Assembly (NCBI GenBank): GCA_015680685.1
Contig: MNCI01027262.1
Coordinates: forward strand, 1,595,580-1,655,579
Length of the DNA stretch: 60,000 nucleotides
DNA from: Gnetum montanum
Lineage: Eukaryota > Streptophyta > Gnetopsida > Gnetales > Gnetaceae
Direction of reading: 5' to 3'
Both the position numbers and the translations under genes were made by a program. The notes beneath the pieces are model-generated. The model was not told the origin of the DNA. It worked only from the letters and a program-made list of their open reading frames with translations, and made no database searches. Shown here in pieces: positions 33,566 to 44,831 of this stretch. Numbering within the stretch: the stretch's first letter is position 1; each line of letters opens with the position of its first letter.

Positions 33566-34012
33566 TAGCTTAGATATACATATATATATATATATCTATG
33601 AATTGGCCAAGATGATTTTAAAAAAAAATGATGTTAATGAAGCCTGACTACTAGACAACGTAACAAGATAACTAAAAACAGAATCACTCATCCCTCCTCT
33701 ATTTCTCTACCACTTACCCAATATAGTTTTACCCTCTTGGTCAAGTTTGCTCTTTCTTTGTTTGTTCATAGCGTTTTTGAGCATTATTTATGAAAGAGAT
33801 TTATTTCTCAAAAACACCATGAACAAACAAAGAAAGAGCAAACTTGACTGAGAAGGTAAAACTAAATTGGGTAAGTGGTAAAGAAACAGAGGAGGGATAA
33901 GTAATTCCGTTTTTAGTTATCTTGTTACCTCGTCCAGTAGTCTGGTTTCGTTAACATCATTTTTTTTAAAAATCATCTTGGCCAATTTATAGATATATAT
34001 ATATCTAAGCTA
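33566..34012. repeat. 447-bp terminal foldback (inverted repeat)
   Basis: The left arm starts TAGCTTAGATATA and the right arm ends TATATCTAAGCTA. The arms are near-perfect inverted copies of about 200 bp, for example GGCCAAGATGATTTT against AAAATCATCTTGGCC, and GAACAAACAAAGAAAGAGC in both. The loop of about 30 bp is near 33779-33812. The right arm ends one base before the Helitron CTAG end. It looks like a foldback MITE or an inverted duplicate of the Helitron 3' terminus. Confidence 0.92.
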
Positions 34013-34013
34013 G

Positions 34014-34463
34014 TACATGTGTCTTGTAGCATATTTAAAATGAGTGGTAGAAAATTAAACTATTTCTTAAAATACTTATCAAATAAGCTATAAGTTGGTA
34101 TGAATCCTTGGAGCTTGAATATATTTGCAAATGGAGTACAATGCTAGAGCTATTCAATGATAAGTATCAAATGTAATCTAGGATGTTCAACTTGAGAAAA
34201 AATATCCAAGGGTGGAAACAAGGTAATCATAAATCCCTTAATGTAATCTTAGGTAGGTATTTCTTTCTTTTGCACTATTGCCTAAACCATGATTTTCCTC
34301 AAAGGGAACAGATTCATCATATGGTAGATGTGCTTAGTAAAAAAACCAAAAAGACTCTTGGAATTTATGCCCAAGAGAGATTGTGCAAGATGAGGGCACA
34401 TCAAATCCAAAGACTCATTAATCAAGTGGCCAAAGAAGGAGAACTCAAAAAAAGAGAGAGTAT
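34014..34463 (+). pseudogene. Element E gag, middle part
   Basis: Continues E gag after the Helitron. It carries a decayed ILIK..SWYESLE, then CKWSTMLELFNDKYQ and an open run at 34183-34458 with NIQGWKQGNHKSLN, LGRYFFLLHYC and AQERLCKMRAHQIQRLI. The alignment to C and D is close and gap-free. It is cut at AGTAT (34459-34463) by the next solo LTR. Confidence 0.85.
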
Positions 34464-35404
34464 TGATGAGACGCGATTTTCATGAGCTGCGATATCGCGT
34501 CGTCCCTTGCGATGTCGTGTACGTGATATTGCGGTCCACTGCCAAATCTATAAATGAGAGGCGACACTCCCCTTATTTTCCATCCTAGGCTAAAAGTAGG
34601 AAAACTCTAGTAGATTAATCACTCCAGATATAGAATATTTTCCATGTGCCCGTAGTAGGAGTCCCCAAGTAAACTGATCTTTATTCGAGCAGCTTTGTAC
34701 CTGAACGCAAGATGTGTATGGCAATAAAGATGAGCTTTGTGGATAAACCTTGCAGTGCATGGAATAGGATTTATTACTTGTTATTTATTACCTATTATTT
34801 ATTACTTGCATTATTGCGGCATGAGTACGACTTGATTACGAGCATTTACAAATGTGTACGGCTAATCAAGGAATCAGCTGCTCATCGCAATTAGTCTCTC
34901 TCACCCTTACCTCTTAGAACACGGGATAAGTACGACTTGGTTATGAGCATTCAAGGATGTGTACGGATAGCCAAGGAATGGATTCTTATCACATTTAGGC
35001 TAGTTAAGTGCCTCAATATGACCACTTTGAGCACGTGCGTTACGCGTGGTGATCCCAGTAACGATTAGCGTTTGGGTGCCACGGTTGCATAGCTCAGGGT
35101 GTGTATGGTAAGTGGGAATGAATGTTGACGCTAGTTAATTTAGAATTAGTCATTAGTTATAGTTAGTTAGTTTCTCAACCCTTCACCTTGATAGCATAGG
35201 AGAAAAAGATTAAAAACTATAAAAATCACATACCTTGAACATACTTAACCATACACCATGACAACTACAAGTGGGAAGACAACGAATGATTAACCCCAAG
35301 TGTTCCATGGGGCGTGTAGGCATTTAGTCTACGGAGTTCGACTAGATCACGCGTGCTACGCTTGTTTCATATGGTTGAGTGTAGGGGTACCTCGCCACTC
35401 ATCA
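34464..35404 (+). mobile_element. Solo LTR 2 in element E gag, TSD AGTAT
   Basis: 941 bp from TGATGAGACGCGATT to CGCCACTCATCA, flanked by AGTAT at 34459-34463 and 35405-35409. A plus-strand TATAAATGAG box near 34548 sets orientation. It has palindromic GATATCG units near its U3 start. It also has an internal tandem duplication of about 105 bp (GTACGACTTG at 34825 and 34930) that is single copy in solo LTR 1. GAAAGAGTACAG on the right continues the gag frame from the left. Confidence 0.92.
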
Positions 35405-36400
35405 AGTATGAAAGAGTACAGAAAAGATCCATCCATTTGCAAAAGGAAGGTACATTTTAGTGACTCTGATGAGGAAGCATCACTAGACGAAGTGGTACAA
35501 AGGAAAATTTTGGTGATCCAAAAATATCATAGAGATATCGGCCATAGTAGATAAAATATGAAACTCCTTGGATGAGAAGTTCAAAATAGCTTTAAATATT
35601 GTTAAGTAGAAAATGAAGCAGGGAAACTGAGATAGGGATAGAAGGAGGAGAAAGAATATGAGCAAGGTCTATTATCAACAAAAAGATAAGGTTACATTAG
35701 TTGATGAAATTGTAGATTTTGAAATAGATAAATAAGGATGTGACATATACCTTTATGAACATCCTAAAGGATGTTGTTCTATATTATCATACTTAGAAGA
35801 ATTTGGGATGTGTGCTCTTAATCCAAAGTTTGCAAAAAAGCAGCCACCCAGGAGATTACCTTATCCACAAGGCAATTATCAGTAGCAATTTCACCAATCA
35901 TAATATTATCCAAGTGGAGTGCCACTCAACCTTAGGATCATTATTATTAATGAAAAAACCTACAGTCATGGGGGATCTCACCACCAAGGTAGAAATATCC
36001 TTATCATCAATAAGACTCGTATGGTTATTATTTCTAATACCCTATATTGCCTCATCACTCTACAAACCACACTTCCTTCTCCCATCACTATTGTCCCCCC
36101 TAAATATCACTGAACATCTACTCTATGAGCTAAATCTCCTTCTACTTATTCTCCTCATTATCCACCATCTTACCCTACACATTCCAATTCCACTCCTTTA
36201 CCACCTACACTATCTATGCAAGGTGAAATTCCACTGCAACCTTAAGAAATTACACTTACAATCATATTAGAATTCAAGTGGTTCTAAGAATAAGCTTAAG
36301 AAAATGAATTTCTTCATATCCAATAGACCACCAAAGCTCTTGCAAGCATCTTTGGCTATTCACCCTACACAAACTACTTTAGAAATTACTGATGAGATGC
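35405..36400 (+). pseudogene. Element E gag, C-terminal part
   Basis: Reads KDPSICKRKVHFSDSDEEA and LDEVVQRKILVIQKYH directly after the LTR, matching the charged C-terminal Gag region of D (ESPLEEMVNRKTLPIQKM). A Pro/Ser/Leu-rich tail continues to about 36290 (YHLHYLCKVKFHCNLK, similar to HPCKVKFLPN in A). It has multiple stops. Confidence 0.8.
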
Positions 36401-37047
36401 CTTGAAACCAAAGGTTCCAAAATATGTATACTATCATGTTAGCCTATGTAGTTACTGACTTGATTAAAGAAGGACATCTTCCAAGAAAAGATCTAATCCT
36501 ATAAGTCTTCTAATATACTTAAAAATTACAAGAAATGATCCATGTAAAGCTCTTATAGACTCAGGTTCTAGAATGAACTTAATTTCTTAAAAGTTGTATA
36601 AAACTTGGAATGTACCTCCACTAAAAAAATGTAATATCTAATTAGAGCTTACTAATCAATCCATCATTATTTCCTTGGGATTAATGGAGGATATTGTGAG
36701 CACCATATATGGATGGACCTATCTAGCATATTTCCTAGTAATCCATATGGAGAACTATAAATGAAACTTCCCTATTATCACAAGAAGAGGCTAGCTCAAC
36801 ATAATTGATGCCAAGCTAGAAATTCGAGACCTTTCCTTAGAAATCTTCAAGAGAAATGATTTTGAAAAAATAGAGAAGAAGAGGGTTCCATGCATCACGT
36901 ATAATAACACATGATGCCATTTTGTGTAGAAAATAAGAACCATGAAAAGCACCCCCATCACAACATGCAATAAGTATGTCAAAATGTTAAACATTCAAAG
37001 GTGCCTATATGCAGTAGCCACAAAATAGGAAGGTACCCAATGGCTAA
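36401..37047 (+). pseudogene. Element E protease remnant, part 1
   Basis: The active-site motif near 36548-36590 reads KALIDSGSRMNLIS and keeps the catalytic D-S-G. Downstream are SIIISLGLMEDIVSTIYGW and ARNSRPFLRNLQEK-type pieces equivalent to the C-terminal protease of A and D. A solo LTR interrupts it at 37048. Stops elsewhere make it inactive. Confidence 0.8.
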
Positions 37048-37909
37048 TGATGAGTGGTGAGGTACCCCTATGCCTAACCATATGAATCATAAGCATTCAT
37101 GCACAATCTAGTTGAATTTGGTAAACCTTAACTTCTTTAGTACACTAGTTCTAAGACATGAAATCTAATTGGAACAAATCTTTTTCTTCTTAGTTCCACC
37201 CATGAGATACAAGTATATGGTTAAGTGCAACTAAGGTATATGATTTTTATCATTTTTTATTTTATGATTTTAATCAGCTAAGACAAGAATTAAAGGTATA
37301 CTAATTGAATATTTGATTAATCTACTGCCTAGCTAGCCTAACACAAATACCCATTTCCACTCTCTAGACACATTCTAAACACATGTAGTGCTACTAGGTT
37401 ACCAAACATTAAGCATTTTTGGGTTACCAAGTGCTACATGTATGCTCAAAGTGGTGATGCTTTTGTTCATTAAAAACTTAAAATTAATTGCTTAATGAAA
37501 CTGCATTAAAGTAAAGTGCATGAATATCAAATGCATTAAAGGAAACATTAATTTGTTCTCAGTGTTGCAAGGATTATCAAAAGGGTTTGTTTTCATTCCC
37601 ATCATACTAGTGTGCTCAGGTACATTTAGTGCTTAAACAAAGATCTATACACACTCAAACTCCTACTACGGACACTTAAAAAATATTCTAACTCTAGAGA
37701 AAACAAACTGCAAGAGCTTCATTATCTATCACAAAAACTATATAAAATTATCCCAAATCATGAGCCCAAGCGCTATATTTATAGGCAAGCATATACCCCC
37801 TAATGTCATATATTCAACATTGTTTCTTGGGATCTAATATTGAGTATCTAATATCAAGGCTCCAATATTGAATATCTAATATTCGAGCTAGGCAAAACAT
37901 GATTCATCA
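37048..37909 (-). mobile_element. Solo LTR 3 in element E protease, TSD GCTRA
   Basis: 862 bp from TGATGAGTGGTGAGG to GATTCATCA. Flanks are GCTAA (37043-37047) and GCTGA (37910-37914), one transition apart. Minus-strand TATAAATATAGC box near 37770. The U3 end consists of TAATATTGAATATCTAATAT-type repeats instead of GCGATATCGC. Many CpG sites of the family are lost, so it is older than solo LTR 1. Confidence 0.88.
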
Positions 37910-39200
37910 GCTGACAACAAATGATAGCTTTAATTCAATAATGTGCATGGAACTAGTTGAGCTCCTCACAAGTGCTTATATCAATAAGATGAATGTAATG
38001 CAGTAAATTTAGATCTGACTCTTTAACACTAAAGCATATATGTATTAGGGAAAGTTGAAAATCCCTAAGAGCTTTAAATAGAAACATGTTGAATTTAAAT
38101 CTTCATCATCAACTTAAGAGTATGTATTTCTTGATAATGGTAAGCTGGTAATCATTAACATTAATCTTACTAAAGAATAGAAAGGAATGATAATAAAATT
38201 TATGAATAAATGATCAACAATATTTTCCTCATCATATGATAAATTAACTAGAATAGATCCATGCATATGCCAAGACAAGATCTATACGAACTCTACCATC
38301 AAACCAAAAAAGCAATCATAGAGAAGGTTGAATCAAAAGTTGAAATAAGTTATCAAAAATGAAGTTGAAAAGCCTCTTAAGATAGGATTCATCTATCCTG
38401 TGGTGGATAGTGAATGGTTAAGCTCACATATTATTATGTTAAAGAAAGAAGGACAATGAAGGATCTATATAAACTACATACTATAAGACATGCTCAAATT
38501 CAAAGATCATTTTTTGTTGCCATTTGTGGACCTATTATTATATATAATTGTAGGAAACCATTGCTATATTTTTCTAGATGAATATAGTGGTTACAACCAA
38601 ATCCAAATTATACTAGAGGACATGGTCAAGATAGCTTTCACAAGTCCCTGAGTAACCTTTACATATAAAAAGATGCCCTTTGGCTTCTATAATGCTCTTA
38701 CAAATTTTTAATACATAGTCCTAAGAATTTTTCAATAGAAAATTGGTAGTGATGTGAAAGTCTTCATGGATGAATTTTCTACCTATGGTACTAACTTTAA
38801 GTAAGTATTGGACCATCTTAAGCAAGTACTCAAATGGTGTGTAGAAACAAACCTAAGTCTCAATTGGTAGAATAGCCACTTAATGGTTAGAGATGGCATT
38901 GTCTTGAGGCATAAAATTTTAGGAAAAGGAATAGAGGTAGACCTAGAAAAATAGGGGTCATCTAAGGAATAATCAAACAACGTCAAACTATTAAAGATGT
39001 GAGGTCATTATTTGACCATACTATTTACTATATGTGTTTCATCGAAAATTTCTCTAAAATTTCCAACCCACTAGTAGAGCTTACTAAAAAAATGTTGTCT
39101 TTGAATGGACAAAGAATGCGAACAAGAATTTCAATACATGAAGTAAAAGCTCATAGGAACTCCAATTCTATGCATCCTAGATTAGTCTAAACCATTTCAT
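37910..39200 (+). pseudogene. Element E protease end and reverse transcriptase remnant
   Basis: After the LTR the sequence resumes the protease-RT linker. RT begins at about 38240. Readable pieces include LKIGFIYPVVDSEWLSS (about 38375), LPFVDLLL, YSGYNQIQI (about 38582) and VKVFMDEFSTYGT (near 38755-38795), where the second Asp of FMDD is Glu. It has many stops. The ORF at 38999-39190 is a fragment of the RT-RNase H connection region. Confidence 0.8.
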
Positions 39201-39600
39201 ATCATGACAAATGCATTTAACTATGCCCTGGAAGTAGTGCTTACACAAATGGATGATCAAAAATGTCCATATAATATTCATTGTACAAGTAGGAGCATTG
39301 TAGATGCATAACTCAACTACACCATCACTAAAAAAAAACTCATGGTAGTGGTGTAATTCTTATAGAAATTCATGCATATGTGCTTGGATGCCCAATTTTT
39401 GTACACACAAATCATAGTGAAATATTACTCCTAATGAAAAAACCAATAATAAATCCCTATGTTATACAATGGTTGATGATCTTACAAAAAATTGATCTCA
39501 CTGTGGTGGATAGAAAAGGGACCAATAATGTAGTTGTAGATCATTTGTCTCAGTTAAGGTGTGATAGAAATGAGGATGAAGAATCTTTATCTGATTAATT
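39201..39600 (+). pseudogene. Element E RNase H remnant
   Basis: Plus-strand pieces read FHIMTNAFNYALEV, YTITKKKLMVVV and, in the open run 39380-39598, HTNHSEILLLMKKP and LTVVDRKGTNNVVVDHLSQL. These match RNase H of A (DRKLTKNMVANHLSQL). Stops interrupt the first half. Confidence 0.82.
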
Positions 39601-39946
39601 TCCAAATGAAATCCTCTTTGTTATGTCCATTGAAGTTCACTCACTAAGGATCACAAATTAGTATGATGAGTTCCACTCATATCTACTCATACAAGAGACT
39701 CCTACAAAATCGGATCATAGATTGAAACAATAATTTCTTCTTCAGGTCAAACATTACACGGAGATCAAAGATAACCTCTATAAGTTTTGTGCTGATGACC
39801 TAGCATGATGGTATGTACATAACGTAGATCAGTTAAGAATTCTCTAAGACACTCAAGACACTCACAAAGGTCCTTAGAGGGTGACTATGCTAAAAGCAGG
39901 ACAACCACAAAGATACTTTTGGCAAATAATCTTCAAGGATGCTCAC
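39601..39946 (+). pseudogene. Element E integrase, N-terminal part
   Basis: Decayed linker and zinc-binding region, ending RYFWQIIFKDAH, which pairs with YYWPTLFRDVN in A. The CTCAC at 39942-39946 is the left target duplication of the next solo LTR. The frame resumes at 40954-40959. Confidence 0.75.
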
Positions 39947-40953
39947 TAATAAATCATTAGTTGGCTGGGATATCTAACAAAAAGTCAATTTTTGGTCAGC
40001 TAAGATATTGGAGCCCCGATGTCTAAGCTCCAATATCTTAGCCTCGGTATCTTGGCTTTTATATATTAGCCATGATATCTTAGCCCTGATATCTTGGCTC
40101 TCTTGGCTCTGATATCATATAGTTGATATCGCATATATGATATTAAATCCCATGCTATGTTATCAGATATCAGATATCGGGGAATGTGTGAAAGCCTATA
40201 AATATAATACTTGGACACATGATTTGGGCATAAGTTAGTCAATAGAGTAGTTGAACTCTTGTTATTTTATTCCATAATCTTATAGAACAGTCAGTGAGTG
40301 CCTACAGAGTGGATCTGAGTCAATTGTACGAAGTCTTATTTGAGTGGCAATGTACCTAAACACATTCCAGGAATGGCAATAAGATCAAGATTGATTCTTA
40401 TTCATTGCAGCACTTTGACTTAGATTAGATTTACTTTCCATGCAATTTACTTTTCAATTAGTTAGTAATTAGTTACATTTCCATGCATATTGATGAATTT
40501 GTGGAATGATCATGACTAGTTTTAAGTGTAAACACGTATTAGCTTGGTAACCCTAGCAACATTATTCCTTGCTTCACCTACTAACATAGCACTTGGTAAT
40601 TTCAGTAGTGGATACATGGTTTTAGGACATGTACGACAAGCTAGGAATTGATACTTATCACCCATAGGCTAGTTTAGACTTTACTTTCGATTGTTACTTC
40701 ACTCAATTAATTGATTTATTCATTATCATTAGGAGTAGCATAAGGTCAAATAACATCAATTATCATATGCCTTGCTTTTGAATAAACCATACGTGACAAA
40801 GCTACCATTAGTCTAAGTGGGAAGGTAGCGAACTGCAATCAAGACATAATGATCTAGATGCACAACTAGTCCCATCCATGAAATTTGACTAGATTGTGGG
40901 TGAACACTTATGATTCATATGGTTGGACGTAGGGGGTACCTCGCCACTCATCA
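39947..40953 (+). mobile_element. Solo LTR 4 in element E integrase, TSD CTSAC
   Basis: 1007 bp. The start has decayed to TAATAAATCATT; the end CGCCACTCATCA is intact. Flanks are CTCAC (39942-39946) and CTGAC (40954-40958), one base apart. A plus-strand CCTATAAATATAA box near 40195 sets orientation. The U3 is enlarged by many GATATCTTAGCC-type repeats (about 39970-40185). Removing the LTR rejoins the integrase zinc-finger region. Confidence 0.85.
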
Positions 40954-41990
40954 CTGACGATATCTCATGTTTGCATGAAAAGTGTCAACAAGATGAAAGA
41001 ATGATTACCCAAATAAAAAAACTCCAATAGTGGATTCAACCACTAAAGCTTTTGAACCTTTTAGATATTGAATTTATGCGATCCATCACTTTCATGTCCA
41101 ATGGAAAAGCCTACATGATTGTTGAGATTAACGATTATACCAAGCGAGCTAAAGATATAGCCATATCTAATTATACATCTATCATGGTAGCTTGATATTC
41201 TCAATAACAAGTGATAAATAGGTTTGGTATGTCCAAAGCACTAATTTCAAATAATGGAACAAATTTTACAAGTTCTATTATTCACAAGTTAATGTAATGC
41301 TTAGGGGTATAGCACAAACTCAAAACACCTTATCACCTTTAAGCCAACAATCAAGCAAAGAGTACCAATTTGAAAATCATAAGAATCATAACACAAAGCA
41401 TCTAAATATACAGGAAAGATTGAAGTACCAAACTCAACGATGCTCTTTGGGCATATCACTTAATATGGAAACTTTTTATAGGCTAATATCCCTATGAGTT
41501 TGTGTATGAAAAGTTACCAAAATGTCTAATTTAAACTAAAATCTATACACTCACAAGTACTTATGAACTTGACATAGACATTAACCTAGCAAAAAAATAA
41601 TGAATTATGAACTTAATGTGCTAAATGAAACTGAAGAGTAGCACTAATTATGAATGAAGTGCACAAGACACATAATAAACAATATCATGCTGCACAAATA
41701 AGAAAAGTTACATTCAAACTAGAAGATAAGGTTCTCTATTGGAATCCCACGCATGTGCCTTAATGAACTAAGTTCTAGATATTATGGAAAGGCTCTTACA
41801 TTATACATTCAACTTTTCCTGCTAGGACTATGATATTTTACCAACTAACAAGCCCTCAAAATCACATGTTAGTCAATGTTTAGCAACTTAAGCCATTTAT
41901 GGAATCCCAAATAACCACTGAATATACTAACATCTCTAATCAAGAATAAGCATGCTCTATTTTTTAAATCTCCTCCCAAATTAGACATGG
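40954..41990 (+). pseudogene. Element E integrase, core and C-terminal part
   Basis: Resumes with DISCLHEKCQQ (zinc-binding Cys region), then very decayed core pieces around 41060-41290 (MSNGKAYMIVE, NRFGMSKALISNNGTNFT). In the last, the second catalytic Asp is Asn. C-terminal pieces follow, such as SYIIHSTFPARTMIFY. It ends at the ACATGGGGGAGATATG tract near 41985-42000. Confidence 0.78.
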
Positions 41991-43380
41991 GGGAGATATG
42001 CATCAACAATAAATCTTGACAAGGATAAATGATCTTATTCTTTTTGTTTTACAAAATTCTTTATATGTTTTTCACTTTCTTGATATTTTATTAATTATTT
42101 TTATATTTTCCTTTTCATTCGTTATTTATTATTCTTTTGAATTTTTATTTCCATTTTCATTTTTTATTAGAAATCTGAACTTTCCAATTACTACTAAATT
42201 TTTTTGATAATTATTAGATACAACTATCAAAATTTTGATTAATTACCAAAAGACCAATTCTGTCCTTGGATAATGTTCTCTACTAATAGTCTATTAGTTC
42301 TCTAATGGTATTAAGCAATGAGTTAACACAATCTTCCCATTCCAATTATTCCATGAGGAGTCTGCATAATGGGACCATGAAGGTTCTTTCACATTTAAAC
42401 TAAAAAGTAACATGTGATCTTGTTACCCAACGAACTAGGAAAGGATCAAGTGGGAATGGAAAGGATGTGACCTCAAGGAGATTTATTTTATTATTTTCTC
42501 AACTTCCTTCTTAAGTTCTATGATTTCTTATTAGTATATAATCACTTCTACTGTTGACCATAAAAGGAAGCATGTCTTTGCATGGTGTGATTTCCATAAG
42601 AAAACAACCAACAATAATAGAAATTCAAAGCACACTCATTAGACCATTTCATGGACTACAAGCACTAGTTATGTGGCTAGAAAGACATGTTACCTATCCC
42701 TAAAGTCATCCCTCTAACTAAGGTCCTACCTACTTCCTTCTTCTCTATTCTTCTTCTCTTAGAGTGATGGTTGTCCTTTCAAGTTCTCATAGGATCTAGA
42801 TGGTAAAAGATGAGGAATATATTAATGCAAGGTTACTGTAATCGAAATTGACTTTGTATAGACTTGGAATAGACCAGTATTGGATCATCTTAATCACATA
42901 CTTCACCAAGGATCTTGTGTGAATAGGATGCAGATTACCTACCCATTAGTATTTCTCTATCATTCACTTCATCTTCTATCATCTCACTATCCCATATAAT
43001 GGAAAATTGATAGTTTTATTTTCTAGCTTGCATAATCCTAAAAAAATCCCTCATATGATTATCGAACTAAACTTAAACAATCATTCATCATCCAAGTTAT
43101 CTATAGACTCCTTGTGATGAGGTTATGCAATGGAATATTAAGCATATGCCTACTTTGGAGAGGATCCACTTGTATCTCTTTTGGTTAACCTTAACTTAGT
43201 TTCCCTATCCATAGGCTAATTGCATACTTAATCATCTCAATAGCCTTAAACATCTAGTTTTTCCTCTATTTTGGCGTCGAAATATCCTCTAAAAATGCAT
43301 CCCATGTGCTCTAATTACCTCTATTTGAACACAACTCATTCCTAGATTTTGCAATAAAAGAGATTTAAACACAACTCCAA
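41991..43380 (+). other. Element E 3' untranslated region
   Basis: Aligns with the 3' untranslated regions of A, B and D, for example GGACTACAAGCACTAGTTATG near 42653 and AGGATCCACTTGTAT near 43161. Similarity fades after about 43260. The 42016-42207 ORF is Phe-rich low complexity and not a gene. Confidence 0.7.
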
Positions 43381-43859
43381 GGATCTCCACTATGGTCCAT
43401 TCTTTCCAACAATTGGAAATGATGCATGGGAAAAATCTACTTTTTGGAACAACTAATAAGAAGATGCTTCTATTAAAATAAAGGACATCACCATCTCCTA
43501 CCTGGTTGAGGCCATAGCAAAAGCTCTTAGTTTACCTAACACTAGGGTAAAGTTGGTAGAGATATCCACCCCCAAATGGACCTAAATGCTAGAAAGGAAT
43601 GGATTCAACATTGTTGTGGGATGGATTGAAAGAAGTATGCTACCCTCATCAAAGTGGAGCATGCATACTTCAAAATTTTGAAATATTACATTAATCCAAT
43701 GGTGAAAACCAACAAGGTCATAACCTTCTCCACCCAAGAATGTGTATCTTTGAGTGAGAAATTCCTAGTCAACCTACCACAACTTATTTTCCTAGAGATT
43801 GAAAAAAATTTCAATGAAAATGAGAAACATAGGAAGACATTATCCTTTCTATGGCTATC
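43381..43859 (+). other. Unidentified segment left of element D
   Basis: No element in the window matches it. A 63-residue-scale open run (from about 43654) reads INPMVKTNKVITFS and QECVSLSEKFLVNLPQ and passes straight into the LTR of D, so its recorded end is an artefact of the insertion. Another frame has VEAIAKALSLPNTRVKLVE (about 43503-43560). It may be a captured gene fragment. Family unknown. Confidence 0.35.
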
Positions 43860-44831
43860 TAATGAGTGGAGAGGTACCCCTACACTCAACCATATGAATA
43901 CAAGTGTTTCATGCATGATCTAGTCAAATTCCAAGGACTAAGTGCTTATGCACCCTTGTGGAACAAGGATGGGTTGGTTGATCATTGTCTTCCCAAGCTT
44001 ATCTATATGTCATGATTGTATGATTAAGTAAACTTGAGGCATTTGATTTTTATAACTTTTATGTTTTTATGTCCTGCACTAGTAGGGAAGGAGAGAGGTA
44101 ACTAAGTGACTGATTTAACCTAACTACTCATTAATTAAGTTCTAACTAATCCTAACACCAACATCCATTCCCACTTTCCATACACATCTTGAACTAGTGC
44201 AACACTTCTAGGATTACCAAACACTAATTGTTACTGGGTTGCCAAGCATTACACACATGCTATAAGTAGTCATGCTTGTGTAATTTAATGATTTTCTTAA
44301 TTGATCAAAATGAATTGTTGTGCTAATAATAAAAATGTAAAGTGAAAAAATAAAATAAATGCATAAGAAAATAAAATAAAAGAAATGCGTAAGAAAAAAA
44401 ATCTCAAGTGCTGCAAGGATGAATCAAAGAGCTCATTTTTATTTTCATACACAAGGTATGCTCAGGTACACAATGCTCGAATAAAGATCTGCCCACACTT
44501 AGACCTCCTACTACGGGCACTTGGAAAATACTCTAACTTTCAAACAAACTACAAGAGTTTTGCTATTGACTACTAAAAGACTTCTCCCCAATTGTGCACC
44601 TAGGCACTGTATTTATAGACTTTGGAGCAACTACTCTAATAATTATAATAACTACTAAAGTAACCACTAGAGTAGGCACTCTAATAATTAGAATAATTGC
44701 TAACGTAATCGCTAGAGTAACCACACTAATAATTAGAGTAACTGCTCTAATAATTATAATAACTGCTAAAGTAACTGCTAGAGTAACTACTCTAATAATT
44801 AATATAAATGCTAGAGTAACTACTCTCATCA
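43860..44831 (-). repeat. Element D 3' LTR
   Basis: 972 bp from TAATGAGTGGAGAGG (first G lost) to CTACTCTCATCA. Minus-strand TATAAATACAG box near 44610. The usual distal U3 is replaced by a tandem array. Next to it the internal sequence TACCCCCACAACTGC matches that beside C's 3' LTR. It is not a solo LTR, because the flanks CTATC and TACCC differ. Confidence 0.88.
44628..44831 (-). repeat. ACTCTAATAATTA tandem array in the D LTR U3
   Basis: About 200 bp made of diverged units such as TAACTACTCTAATAATTATAATAACTGCTAAAG, with CTAGAGTAAC and CTCTAATAATTA as recurring words. It produces spurious ORFs on both strands (44563-44832 and 44594-44902, Ile/Thr/Val-rich). The array abuts the LTR end. A related stretch is found at 52470-52552. 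Confidence 0.88.

Larger units (their letters stand above)
27921..34013 (+). mobile_element. Helitron-like insert in element E gag (6.09 kb)
   Basis: Removing this block restores a gap-free alignment of element E gag to element C gag, so both edges are fixed. The host has A on the left and T on the right with no target duplication, as expected for Helitrons. The right end reads CTAG (a CTRR terminus) directly after the hairpin-forming AGATATATATATATCTAAG. The left end is TTTTGGCTGAGAG; Helitrons normally start TC, so this would need one C-to-T change. Inside are a DUF6570-like region and a PIF1-type helicase C-terminus, both found in Helitron replicases. I do not see the Rep HUH motif. Decayed and immobile. 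Confidence 0.75.

Noticed and set aside
35300-35554. Protein-coding gene beginning in solo LTR 2
   Set aside because: The frame crosses from the LTR into old gag sequence by chance; its first third is LTR and the rest is element E gag.
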